Origin: Janibacter sp. HTCC2649
Lineage (GTDB): Bacteria; Actinomycetota; Actinomycetes; Actinomycetales; Dermatophilaceae
Assembly: GCF_000152705.1 (NCBI RefSeq)
Contig: NZ_CH672413.1
Span: forward strand, 3,565,046 to 3,629,045
Direction: 5' to 3'
DNA: 64,000 nt
Shown here piece after piece: positions 1-8,451 of this stretch (position 1 is the stretch's first letter; each line of letters begins with the position of its first letter). The position numbers and the translations under genes are program-made. The notes below the pieces were generated by a model that was given only the letters and a program-made list of their open reading frames with translations, was not told the DNA's origin and made no database searches.

Positions 1-608
1 TGACCGTGTTGGGTGACGAGCCGGACATCGACATCGTGGCCGAGGTCGGGTCCCTTCCCGCGGCCGTCGCGAAGTGTGTGGACCTCGACCCTAACGTGGT
101 CATCCTCGGCCATCGACCACCTCGCCACAGCGGGATCGAAGCGTGCCGGGCCATCAGTGACAGGGCCCCGCGGACGAAGAGCCTCATCCTCACGGGCTCC
201 GGGGACGAAGGGGACCTGGTCGAGGCGATGGCGGCCGGCGCGAGTGGCTACCTCCTCAAGGATTTCCCTGCACAGCAGATCATCGAGTCGCTGCGCCTGG
301 CCCACCGGGGTCAGGCCCTGATCCCTCTGGGGATGAGCAGTCAGTTGATCCGCGAGCTGTCGCAGCCCCGGCAGACGCCAGGGGAGTCGACGACCCCTCG
401 GCTCAGCGATCGCGAGCTCGGGGTCCTGCAGCTGGTGGGGCAGGGCAAGGGCAACAAGGAGATCGCCGCGCAGCTGTTCATCAGCCAGAACACCGTCAAG
501 AACCACATCCAGAACATCCGCAACAAGCTCAACGTGGGATCGCGGATCGAGCTGGCGATGCATGGTGCGGAGCAGGAGATGGGCGATCGGACGGGTCCGC
601 CTCGATGA
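1..608 (+). CDS. NarL/FixJ-type response regulator, 5' end cut off; phospho-acceptor Asp missing
   Basis: DNA-binding response regulator. The reading frame is open to the left edge (the first in-window GTG is at position 6, but the text before it still reads as receiver sequence), so roughly the first 25 residues lie outside the window. The receiver remnant spans about the first 115 visible residues; the GerE/LuxR helix-turn-helix is near visible residues 132-190 (LSDRELGVLQLV ... NTVKNHIQNIRNKL). The strand that normally ends in the phosphorylated Asp reads NVVILGHRPPRHSG, so the expected Asp is Gly (codon 108-110), while the conserved Thr (LILTG) and Lys (YLLKD) remain. This points to a regulator not switched by classic phosphorylation. 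The cognate kinase, if any, is outside the window. It converges on the GH92 gene across a long hairpin. Confidence 0.88.
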   Translation, partial: TVLGDEPDIDIVAEVGSLPAAVAKCVDLDPNVVILGHRPPRHSGIEACRAISDRAPRTKSLILTGSGDEGDLVEAMAAGASGYLLKDFPAQQIIESLRLAHRGQALIPLGMSSQLIRELSQPRQTPGESTTPRLSDRELGVLQLVGQGKGNKEIAAQLFISQNTVKNHIQNIRNKLNVGSRIELAMHGAEQEMGDRTGPPR

Positions 609-666
609 CGAAGGGCATGGTCCGCCGACCGCCGTGGTGGTGACGCGCGCGTCGGTCGTGCACGCC

Positions 667-721
667 GAGACGCGTATGCCGCGTGCTCCCGTACAGGGGG
701 AGCACGCGGCATACGCGTCTC
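667..721. terminator. 24-bp perfect hairpin between convergent genes, built on two GTATGCCG motifs
   Basis: Arms 667-690 and 698-721 are perfect reverse complements with a 7-base loop (GTACAGG). It lies between the 3' end of the response regulator and the 3' end of the GH92 gene, so it can serve both as a bidirectional terminator. There is no T-run, as is usual in high-GC actinobacteria. Each arm contains one copy of the over-represented octamer (674-681 forward, 707-714 reverse). Confidence 0.75.
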
Positions 722-740
722 TCAGGGCGTGCCCGTGGGC

Positions 741-3700
741 TCAGGTGACGTTGACCGTCACCGTCGCCACCGTGTCGTTGCGACTGTCGCCCACGAGGAC
801 ACGCACCGTGTGGGCCCCGGCTGTCGCCCAGGTGTGCGAACCCTTGAGCGTGGCGGTGCCGTCGGAGGCCACCGTGATGGTCGCGTCCGTCGTCGGGCTG
901 CCGTCGCCCCAGGCGACGCGAGCGGTGTAGCCGCCCTCGGCGGGGACCCCACCGTTGGCGGTCCCGAGCGTCACGGTGGAGGCGACGCCGGCCTTGGCGG
1001 TCGCGCCCGATGCCGGCGTCACCGTCAGGGGAGTCCCGTTGTCGGCCACCGAGAAGATGTGGATCCGACCGTTGGCATGCGGGTCTCCGGTCTGCGTCGG
1101 CAGGGTCACCGAGGCCACCGTCTTGCCAGCGGGGATGGTGAGCGGTGCGGTCGCGAACAGCTTGAGGTGGCAGCCGTCCGTGCCCGTGCCGTTGAGGCGT
1201 GAGGTCATCTCCACCGCGAGGATGTTGGTGAACTTCACGTCGCCGCACCAGTCGCCGTACTGGATCTTGTATGCCGTGCTCGTCCCGTCCGTGTAGGTCA
1301 CCGTGCCAGTGGTGTCCTGGTCCTTCTGGGTCGCCGTGCCGATGAGGCTCAGCTTCGTGGCGCCCGGCGCGAGGGTGACGGGCAGGGTCTGCCCAGCGCC
1401 GGTGGCGTTGTCGTTCTCACCGGCCGGGATCGCCGGCATGGCGAACTTCAGGTCCGTCCCGGGGACGGTGATCAGCTTGCCGGGGGAGGCGCCGGCTTCG
1501 GCCAGCGCCGGGCGTGAGACGCCGGCCTGGTCACCGTCGCAGACGCTCTGCTCTCCGGGGTCGCCGATGCAGACGAGGTCGAACCCGGAGGCGTACGACG
1601 GTACGACGGCCTGGTGCACCGTCACGGAGCCGACGGCGCTCGCCTCACCCTTGGGGTCCTTGACGGTGAGCACCGTCTCGTAGACGCCGGGGTCGGCCCA
1701 CGTGTGGCTGCCCTTGACGCTGTAGGACCCGAGGTCGCCCGCGGTGATCGTGCCGGCCGACGACGTGCCGTCGCCCCACGCGATGGTGGCGGTGTAGTCG
1801 CCCACGGCCGAACCCTTGCCGCCCGAGAAGGTGCCGATGGCCCCGCTGATGGAGGTGCCTTCGATGCCCTCGAGGGTGCTGGACGCGCTCACCTTGAGCC
1901 CGGTGTTCTGGGCGTGTGAACCGTCCGTGAGGAACTCGATCTCGGACAGGGTCGGCGTCCCGGTGCTCGCCGTGACGACGAGCCGGTAGGCCGTGTACGT
2001 GCCGGGTGCGGCGATCTTGAACGGCCGCGTCTGGGTGCGCCAGGCGAAGGTCTGGCTGGTGCGACTGTCGATCGTCTCCCAGGACCGTCCGTCCTTGCTG
2101 CCCTCGACCCGCCACGCGCTCGGCTCGCCAGCAGCAGCGCCGTTGGTGAGCGTGTAGAACGTCGCCCGCTGACCGATGCCCGAGAGGCTGTAGGTCACCG
2201 TTGGCGTCGTCGTGGTGAACGTCGTCGCCGTGGTCGAGTTGTTGTCGAACAGCGCGGCCGGGGTGGTCGCGGCGGGTGCCGTGACGGTGCCCGCGCTCGG
2301 CCCGGTGGCGTCACGCAGAGGTGCCGGCATGGCGTCGCCCTTGGTGAGCGACGGCGGAGCGGCGTTCGGCTTCGTCCCGTAGTCCGACGGCGAGGACCCC
2401 ATGGCGAAGTCGATCGTCGCGGCCCCCGCGATGAGGCTGTGCGGGATGGAGACGTTCTTGAAGCCGTCACCGTTGACCTTGAGCTTCTGCACGTAGATGT
2501 TCTTCGCGGAGTTCGCCGGAGCGTTGACCACGAGATCACCCTTGGTGCGGTGCACTGTCGCCTTGGTGAACTTCGGTGAGCCGACGGCCCATTCGGCCGA
2601 ACCGACCTGCAGCGGGTAGATGCCGAGCGAGGACAGGATGTTCCAGGCCGACTGCTCGCCGTTGTCCTCGTCGCCCGCATAGCCCTGGCCGATGTCGCCA
2701 CCGACGTAGAGGCGGCGCAGGATCTCGCGCACCTTCTCGGCCGTCCGCGACTGCTTGCCGGTCCAGTTGTACATGTAGGGGATGTGGTGCGAGACCTGGT
2801 TGCTCATCCCGAACATGCCCATCCGGACGTCACGGGCCTCGATCATCTCGTGGATCGTGCCGCCGTAGGAGCCGACCTTCGTCGCCGTCTCCGGCCGCGT
2901 GAAGAACTCGTCGAGCTTGTCGGCCATGGCCGCGCGCCCACCGAGGAGGTTGGCGAGACCGTTGCCGTCCTGAGGTGCGTGGAACGCGAAGTTCCAGCCG
3001 TTGGTCTCGGTGTAGCCGTTGCCCCACACGTCGGGGTCGAAGTTCGGCGCGAACTCACCGTTGGCCGAGCGCACCCGCAGGAACCCGGTCTTGGGGTCGA
3101 AGTAGTTCGTGTACTCGGTGGCGCGCTTGAGGAAGTACTCGGACTCCTCCTTGAGCGTGGCCTTGCGTGCGGCCGGAACACTGGGGTCGGTGGCGAGCTT
3201 CGCGGCCTGGTTGCCGATGCCGAAGTCGTTCACGAGACCCTCGAGGCCCCACGACACACTCTCGTGCGTGCTCTCCGAGGTGAAGCCGAGGAACGGCGAC
3301 GTGGCCAGACCCTTGCGGCCGACGCCCGACGAGGGCGGGAGGACCGTCGCGTTCTTGAGCCCGGCATCGTAGGTGCCGAGCTTGTCGGGCAGCGGCACAC
3401 CCTTGACGTAGGCGTCGGCGAACGAGACGTCCGAGCTGGTGCCGGTCATGAGGTCGGCGTAGCCGGGCGAGGACCACCGGGCGACCCAGCCGCCGTCGCG
3501 ATACTGCTGGACGAAGCCGTCAGCGATCTCGGCAGCCACCTCCGGGTAGAGGAGGGAGTAGGCCGGCCACACGGTCCGATAGGTGTCCCAGAAGCCGTTG
3601 TTGACATAGATCTTGCCGTCCTTGACGGCGGCGTTCGTCGTCGTCGGAGTGGCGCTGCCGGTCTTGGCCGACACGGGGCTGGCGTACTGGAAGTGCGGTG

Positions 3701-5819
3701 CCGCCGCCGTGCCCGTGTTCTCGAACTGGCTGTTCGGGTAGAGGTTGAGGCGGTAGAGGTTCGAGTAGAGCGTGCGGGCCTCTGAGTCGCTCGCACCCTC
3801 GACCTCGACGACGTTGAGGCGCTTGTCCCACTTGGCCTTGGCGTCGCCCTGGACGTCGTTGAACGTCTTGCCGGCAAGCTCCAGGTCGTGGTTGCGCTTG
3901 GCCTGGTCGAGCGAGATGAACGACGTCGCGAGACGCAGTTCCACGTCCTTGTCGGTCGTCGTGTCGAACTTGGCGTAGCGCGTGCCGGTGTGCCCGGACG
4001 GCGCAACACCGGTCGAGGCTGCCGGACGGTCGAAGACGCCGTGGACGAACATCCGGCTGCGTCCCACGGACAGGCCGCTGCCGTTGTCGACCCAGCCGTC
4101 GACGGTGCCCGCCGCGGCGTTCACGGTGAAGCTGCCGTTGTTGTCGACGGTGTCGAGCACGAGGTTGCTCGTCGGTGCACCTTCGGGGAAGGTGAAGCGC
4201 CACACGCCGCCGTGGTCAGCGGGCGCGGTCTCCGCGGTGATGCCGCCATCGAGGTGGACGCGGTAGTGGTCCGGGCGGGCGACCTCGTCGGCGTGGTCGT
4301 AGGCGAGAGCGCGTCCCGTCGCGCTGCCGGTCGGGATGCCCTGGGCGATCGAGGGCATGACCGACATCTGGTTGCGGTCACCCATCCAGGGGGAGGGCTC
4401 GTGCGAGATGCCGAGGCCCTGGAGCACCGGTCGGTTCTGCGCGTTGTTGCCGGCCTGGTAGTAGTACTGCCAGGACTGCGAGTTGGCGTCCGAGACGGGC
4501 GTGAAGAACGTGAAACCGTTGGGAACAGCGCTGATCGGCAGATTGTTGCCGCGCGAGAAGGACCCACTGGAGTTCGTTCCGCGACGCACGTCCACGGCAT
4601 ACGTCGGGCTGGAGCGGTCGAGCGCAACGGGTGCGGGATCGACCTTGATGTCGTCGACCCAACCACTGAAGGTCGTGTCCTTCGTGGGGCTCGCGCTGTT
4701 GTCGTAGCCGAGGAGGATCGCGTCGATCGTCTTGCCCTGCGCCTTGGGGCCGAGGTCGATGACGACGGAGTTCCACTGCGAGGCGTAGAGGATCTTGCCG
4801 ACGCCCTGCCCGTTGGGTGAGGTCGCGGTGTCGGTGCTGTCCGTGGCGCCCAGACCGGACAGGAACGTCCCGTCGGTGAAGCGCAGGTCGACGGCGGAGT
4901 AGGTCGACGGGTAGCTCAGGTCACCCGAGATCATCTCGGGGAGGATCTTGTAGGTGAGCTGGGACCGTTGTCCCACAGGCACATCCACGTCGAAGAGCCG
5001 GTTCCAGGCGAAGCCTCGCCCGGCTGCCGTGTGCCGGCCTCCGTAGCGCAGCGCCTTGACCCCGGTCCATCCGACCTGGGACTTGATGTTGAAGCCGGAG
5101 CGCGGCCCGGCACCCACCACGGTGGCGATCGGGGTCAGCGCCGGCTCGTTCGGGTCGATCTCGCCAAAGAGGTTCCAGTCGGCGAGTTGGACGATGTTGC
5201 CGGTGTTGTTGGCCGTGACATTGAGGCGGTAGAAGCCATAGTCGCCCGGCGTCGTCACCGTGAACGTCTGCTTGGACTTGCGACCGGCGAAGACGATGCC
5301 CGAGCGCTGGTCGATGTCGGTCCAGGTCGTGCCGTCGGTCGAGCCCTGGAGCGTGACGTTCTTGGGGTCGCGCTCGGGGGCGTCGTCGCCCGAGGTCATC
5401 GACCAGGTGAGTGCGCGCTTCGGGGCGGACAGCTGGTAGCGGACCCAGCCCGTGGCGGCGAACGCGAGCCACTTCGTGTCGGGGTTGGCGTCGGTGAGGT
5501 TGGCAGCCACCTCACCGGGAGCGTTCTCGGCGCTCGCCGTGACTCCGGTGACCGCTCCGAGCAGGCTGCCGTCGGCGGCTGCGCCACCCGTGACGTTCTG
5601 CTGGCGCGGTCCGGTGGAGTCCACCTCGACGGTGGACTCGAGGGGTTGCGGTTGGCCGGTCTCGAACGAGGTCGACCACGCACCTCCCTCGGCTGCTGCG
5701 GTCGGTGGGGCTGCCTGCGGCGGAGCGGCAGTTGCGGTCCCGGGGGCGCAAGCCCATCCGAGTGCAAGCGCAACGGCTCCTGCGGTCAGTCCTCTGGGGA
5801 CGGCGGTGGTCAAGCGCAT
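741..5819 (-). CDS. Secreted multidomain GH92 alpha-mannosidase
   Basis: Large extracellular exo-alpha-mannosidase (1692 residues) releasing mannose from N-glycans or mannans. Visible order: Sec signal peptide (residues about 1-31, ending in an Ala-rich stretch), F5/8 discoidin-like carbohydrate-binding domain (about 85-220), GH92 N-terminal domain and catalytic domain (about 400-1130, with WDTYRTVWPAYSLLYPE, TGTSSDVSFAD, ESTHESVSWGLEG, HHIPYMYNWTG and GYAGDEDNGEQSAWN), a second discoidin-like segment (about 1160-1270), a PKD-like repeat (about 1320-1400), an unassigned beta-rich domain with four Cys (about 1410-1590), and a final PKD-like domain. No sortase signal, so probably released or wall-associated through its binding domains. 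ATG follows GGAGGAACC. The divergent LacI gene and manA make a mannoside-use locus; the shared promoter region carries inverted repeats. Confidence 0.95.
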   Translation of the reverse strand: MRLTTAVPRGLTAGAVALALGWACAPGTATAAPPQAAPPTAAAEGGAWSTSFETGQPQPLESTVEVDSTGPRQQNVTGGAAADGSLLGAVTGVTASAENAPGEVAANLTDANPDTKWLAFAATGWVRYQLSAPKRALTWSMTSGDDAPERDPKNVTLQGSTDGTTWTDIDQRSGIVFAGRKSKQTFTVTTPGDYGFYRLNVTANNTGNIVQLADWNLFGEIDPNEPALTPIATVVGAGPRSGFNIKSQVGWTGVKALRYGGRHTAAGRGFAWNRLFDVDVPVGQRSQLTYKILPEMISGDLSYPSTYSAVDLRFTDGTFLSGLGATDSTDTATSPNGQGVGKILYASQWNSVVIDLGPKAQGKTIDAILLGYDNSASPTKDTTFSGWVDDIKVDPAPVALDRSSPTYAVDVRRGTNSSGSFSRGNNLPISAVPNGFTFFTPVSDANSQSWQYYYQAGNNAQNRPVLQGLGISHEPSPWMGDRNQMSVMPSIAQGIPTGSATGRALAYDHADEVARPDHYRVHLDGGITAETAPADHGGVWRFTFPEGAPTSNLVLDTVDNNGSFTVNAAAGTVDGWVDNGSGLSVGRSRMFVHGVFDRPAASTGVAPSGHTGTRYAKFDTTTDKDVELRLATSFISLDQAKRNHDLELAGKTFNDVQGDAKAKWDKRLNVVEVEGASDSEARTLYSNLYRLNLYPNSQFENTGTAAAPHFQYASPVSAKTGSATPTTTNAAVKDGKIYVNNGFWDTYRTVWPAYSLLYPEVAAEIADGFVQQYRDGGWVARWSSPGYADLMTGTSSDVSFADAYVKGVPLPDKLGTYDAGLKNATVLPPSSGVGRKGLATSPFLGFTSESTHESVSWGLEGLVNDFGIGNQAAKLATDPSVPAARKATLKEESEYFLKRATEYTNYFDPKTGFLRVRSANGEFAPNFDPDVWGNGYTETNGWNFAFHAPQDGNGLANLLGGRAAMADKLDEFFTRPETATKVGSYGGTIHEMIEARDVRMGMFGMSNQVSHHIPYMYNWTGKQSRTAEKVREILRRLYVGGDIGQGYAGDEDNGEQSAWNILSSLGIYPLQVGSAEWAVGSPKFTKATVHRTKGDLVVNAPANSAKNIYVQKLKVNGDGFKNVSIPHSLIAGAATIDFAMGSSPSDYGTKPNAAPPSLTKGDAMPAPLRDATGPSAGTVTAPAATTPAALFDNNSTTATTFTTTTPTVTYSLSGIGQRATFYTLTNGAAAGEPSAWRVEGSKDGRSWETIDSRTSQTFAWRTQTRPFKIAAPGTYTAYRLVVTASTGTPTLSEIEFLTDGSHAQNTGLKVSASSTLEGIEGTSISGAIGTFSGGKGSAVGDYTATIAWGDGTSSAGTITAGDLGSYSVKGSHTWADPGVYETVLTVKDPKGEASAVGSVTVHQAVVPSYASGFDLVCIGDPGEQSVCDGDQAGVSRPALAEAGASPGKLITVPGTDLKFAMPAIPAGENDNATGAGQTLPVTLAPGATKLSLIGTATQKDQDTTGTVTYTDGTSTAYKIQYGDWCGDVKFTNILAVEMTSRLNGTGTDGCHLKLFATAPLTIPAGKTVASVTLPTQTGDPHANGRIHIFSVADNGTPLTVTPASGATAKAGVASTVTLGTANGGVPAEGGYTARVAWGDGSPTTDATITVASDGTATLKGSHTWATAGAHTVRVLVGDSRNDTVATVTVNVT

Positions 5820-5879
5820 GGTTCCTCCGGGCTCGTCGTTGAGCAGTGACCGATCTCCCTCGATCGGCCATCTTTCACG

Positions 5880-5970
5880 ACCTTGTCCGTATGCCGTCCG
5901 GTCCGCAACGGGAGCCCCTCACCTTGTCCGATGGAGACAACTCATCGGACAAATCGTCTCCGAAGGGGCT
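5880..5970. promoter_or_regulatory. Candidate LacI operator region between GH92 and lacI genes
   Basis: Three overlapping inverted repeats lie in the divergent promoter gap: AGCCCCT (5913-5919) with AGGGGCT (5964-5970); TTGTCCGAT (5924-5932) with ATCGGACAA (5944-5952); GGAGAC (5933-5938) with GTCTCC (5956-5961). ACCTTGTCCG is also repeated directly at 5880 and 5921. The TTGTCCGAT pair has the symmetry and length of a LacI-family operator. The link to the adjacent repressor is inference from position. Confidence 0.55.
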
Positions 5971-6012
5971 TCGGCAGGTGGTCCTACGTTGCTCTGCAGC
6001 GCGGAGTTTGGT

Positions 6013-7071
6013 GTGATCAGACCTGTGACAGCGTTGTCAGGAAAACGGACATCCGCGCGGCCGACCATGGCCGACGTGGCGGAGGAGGCTCACGTCTCCG
6101 TCAAGACGGTGTCGAGGGTGGTCAACCGTGAGCCGGGGGTGCGTCGCGACACGGAGCTGCGGGTGCGTGGTGTCATCGACCGCATCGGGTTCATGCGACA
6201 CGACGGTGCGCGAATCCTGCGGCAGGGGCGCACGCAGACCATTGCCCTGGTCGTCGAGGATCTCGCCAACCCCTTCTACTCACAGATCAGCGCGGCAGTC
6301 GAACGCGAGGCCCGCATTCGCCAGCACCAGCTCATCACGGCGTCTGCCGAAGGTTCACCGACGCGCGAGCGCGTGGTCCTCGAGGGCCTCATCAACCGCC
6401 GGGTCGATGGCCTCGTGGTCGTGCCGGCCGGCGAGCGTCCCGCGACCGACCCCACCGTGGCCGCCAGCGGGACCCCGATCGTCTACGTCGACCGACCCGT
6501 GCGGGGGGAACCCTGCGACACGGTCCTCAGCGACAACGCCGGCGGCGTGCGCAGCGCCGTCGAGCACCTGGTGGCCTTCGGTCACCGACGCATCGCCCTG
6601 CTCGGGGACGACGCGGAGTTCTGGACCGCTCGACAACGACGCGAGGCGTTCGTCGCCATCCACGACCAGCTCGGGTTGCCCGGTGACACCCGGATCGCCA
6701 TGGGGCCGCACACACCGGAGTCCCTGGCCGAGCGGCTGGGCAGCTGGTCGCGGGAGCGCACCCCTGTGACGGCCGTGATCACCGGCAACAACCGGGTCAC
6801 CCTGGCCGCCCTGCACGCCATGCGCCGTGCTGGCGTGCAGATGGGGCTCGTCGGCTACGACGACTTCGAGCTCGCCGACCTCATCGAGCCCTCCGTGACC
6901 GTGGTCCACCAGGACCCGGCCTCGATCGGCCAGAAGGCCGTCCTCCAGCTCTTTGCGCGCCTGCTCGGCGACGAGTCGCCCGCTCAGACAGTCGTCATGC
7001 CGACGCGACTCATCGTGCGCGAGTCCGGTCGTCTCCCCTCATCCGTCCCAGTTCGGAAGGCCCATTCATGA
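6013..7071 (+). CDS. LacI-family transcriptional repressor of the mannoside locus
   Basis: Sugar-responsive repressor. The N-terminal LacI helix-turn-helix (RPTMADVAEEAHVSVKTVSR, ending in a VVNREP hinge) is followed by a periplasmic-binding-protein-like sensor domain (QTIALVVEDLANPFYSQI ... GLVGYDDFELADLIEPSVT). I chose GTG 6013 because GGAG lies six bases upstream and LacI proteins usually have several residues before the RPT motif; ATG 6067 is the alternative but has no ribosome site. The stop overlaps the start of manA by four bases (ATGA), so repressor and isomerase are co-transcribed, divergently from the GH92 gene. The likely ligand is mannose or a mannoside, by context only. Confidence 0.92.
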   Translation: MIRPVTALSGKRTSARPTMADVAEEAHVSVKTVSRVVNREPGVRRDTELRVRGVIDRIGFMRHDGARILRQGRTQTIALVVEDLANPFYSQISAAVEREARIRQHQLITASAEGSPTRERVVLEGLINRRVDGLVVVPAGERPATDPTVAASGTPIVYVDRPVRGEPCDTVLSDNAGGVRSAVEHLVAFGHRRIALLGDDAEFWTARQRREAFVAIHDQLGLPGDTRIAMGPHTPESLAERLGSWSRERTPVTAVITGNNRVTLAALHAMRRAGVQMGLVGYDDFELADLIEPSVTVVHQDPASIGQKAVLQLFARLLGDESPAQTVVMPTRLIVRESGRLPSSVPVRKAHS

Positions 7072-8108
7072 CCGACATCTCGACGAGCGCGGTCCACGCC
7101 ACGACCGCTGCCCTGGCGACCAACACGCCTCGGCGGTTCTATCGCGGGGGCGAGCGCATCTTCGCCTTCCGTGGTCTTGAGGCGCCGAGTGACTTCGACG
7201 GCTACCGCCCCGAGGACTGGATCGGTTCGACGGCCCGACTCTTCGCCGAGGGTGGTGGGGGAGTGACGACGCTCGACGGCGGACGCGAGCTTCCTGATGC
7301 CTTCGCGGCTGACGCCGACGGGTGGTTCGGCGAAGCACACGTCGCGCGCTTCGGCGGCGACCCCAACCTGCTGACGAAGCTCCTCGACAGCGGCGAGCGA
7401 CTCCCCGTCCACTCGCACCCCAGCCGAGCGTTCGCCACGACCCACCTCGACTGCGACCACGGCAAGACCGAGGCCTGGATCGTCCTCGTTGCCGACCCTG
7501 ACGCCACCGTGTGGGTGGGCTTTCGCGACGAGCTCTCGGCCGAGGACCTGGCCGAGCTCGTCGACGCGCAGGACGACCGGCTCCTTGAGGCACTCAACCC
7601 CATCAAGGTGTCGGCGGGCGATGCCGTTCTCGTCCCGGCCGGGCAGCCCCATGCCATCGGCGAGGGCGTGCTCATCCTCGAGCTCCAGGAACCCACTGAC
7701 TTCTCAGTCATGCTGGAGCACAAGCGTTTTGGCCTCGAACTCGACCACGCCTTCCTCGGTCTCGAGCGCCCCGTCGCGTTGCAGAGCGTCGACCACGGCC
7801 CGGTGACGGGCGAGCGCCTCGAGACCCTGCGACGTCGGTGGGCCGACGTCGTCGACTTCGGTTCGGCGCTGCCCGACGAGGCGAGCGCCTACTTCCGGGC
7901 GGAGGTCGTGCGGCCGGTGACGGGCGACGTGACGGTGGGGGCGGCATACGCCGCAGTGGTCGTCGTGGACGGGCACGGGACGTTCACGTCCGCGCACGGC
8001 GCGCGGGAGGTGCGCGCCGGTGACGTGCTGCTCGTGCCGTTCGCGGCCGGTGACGTCACCGTGAGCGGCGACGTCACCCTCATCCGGTGTATGCCGCCCG
8101 CCCCCTGA
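7068..8108 (+). CDS. manA: Class I mannose-6-phosphate isomerase
   Basis: Interconverts mannose-6-phosphate and fructose-6-phosphate in the cytoplasm, feeding mannose from the GH92 enzyme into glycolysis. The cupin metal-site pattern is visible: HSHPSRAFATTHL, then GKTEAWIVL, then HAIGEGVLILELQEPTDFS. At 346 residues it is shorter than many type I enzymes (about 390-420), and the N-terminus is compact, with the metal motif near residue 108. It is translationally coupled to the LacI gene (four-base overlap) and ends just before a 34-bp hairpin. A cupin isomerase of a related sugar phosphate is the alternative, but the neighbours favour mannose. Confidence 0.88.
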   Translation: MTDISTSAVHATTAALATNTPRRFYRGGERIFAFRGLEAPSDFDGYRPEDWIGSTARLFAEGGGGVTTLDGGRELPDAFAADADGWFGEAHVARFGGDPNLLTKLLDSGERLPVHSHPSRAFATTHLDCDHGKTEAWIVLVADPDATVWVGFRDELSAEDLAELVDAQDDRLLEALNPIKVSAGDAVLVPAGQPHAIGEGVLILELQEPTDFSVMLEHKRFGLELDHAFLGLERPVALQSVDHGPVTGERLETLRRRWADVVDFGSALPDEASAYFRAEVVRPVTGDVTVGAAYAAVVVVDGHGTFTSAHGAREVRAGDVLLVPFAAGDVTVSGDVTLIRCMPPAP

Positions 8109-8109
8109 G

Positions 8110-8181
8110 AGCGACCACAATCGTCCAATAGGGCACGAATGGCGCCAGCCATTCGTGCCCTATTGGACGATTGTGGTCGCT
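8110..8181. terminator. 34-bp perfect hairpin, also one copy of a dispersed repeat
   Basis: Arms 8110-8143 and 8148-8181 are exact reverse complements with a four-base loop. It lies between the 3' ends of manA (+) and the S4-domain gene (-), so it can terminate both. The inner arm sequence CCATTCGTGCCC-T-ATTGGACG recurs with one mismatch in 21 bases inside an ABC transporter gene near 22080-22100, which suggests a mobile or repetitive palindromic element rather than a plain terminator. Confidence 0.75.
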
Positions 8182-8185
8182 GCGG

Positions 8186-8407
8186 TCAACTCTCGGAGAT
8201 GACGGCGAAGGTCTCTCCGGCGTAGGTCACCGTGTCGCCGGGGCGCACCTGGCGGCCGCGGCGGACGTCGACCTCACCGTTGACCTCGACCTCGCCGGCC
8301 TCGACGACGGCCCGGGCGTCAGCCCCGTCCTCGACGACGGACGCGAACTTGAGGAGCTGGCCGAGGCGGATGCTCTCGCCGGCAATGGGGATCTCGGTAG
8401 GTGTCAC
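8186..8407 (-). CDS. Small S4-domain RNA-binding protein (YbcJ-like)
   Basis: A 73-residue protein made almost wholly of one S4 fold (IRLGQLLKFASVVEDGADAR ... VEVNGEVDVRRGRQVRPGDTV). The family binds structured RNA, often rRNA, but the exact target is not known. The GTG start at 8407 is supported by a -10 box TATCCT placed exactly at -12 to -7 on the minus strand, so the message looks leaderless. It is divergent from the racemase gene, with the two -10 boxes about 20 bases apart. Confidence 0.88.
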   Translation of the reverse strand: MTPTEIPIAGESIRLGQLLKFASVVEDGADARAVVEAGEVEVNGEVDVRRGRQVRPGDTVTYAGETFAVISES

Positions 8408-8413
8408 GCCGCA

Positions 8414-8444
8414 AGGATAGGTGCGAAGGGGAGTGGCCTAGTGT
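8414..8444. promoter_or_regulatory. Back-to-back leaderless promoters (S4 gene and racemase gene)
   Basis: Minus strand: TATCCT at 8419-8414 ends six bases before GTG 8407. Plus strand: TAGTGT at 8439-8444 ends seven bases before ATG 8452. Neither gene has a Shine-Dalgarno sequence. The spacing matches TANNNT boxes of leaderless actinobacterial transcripts. Confidence 0.65.
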
Positions 8445-8451
8445 GCGAAGC

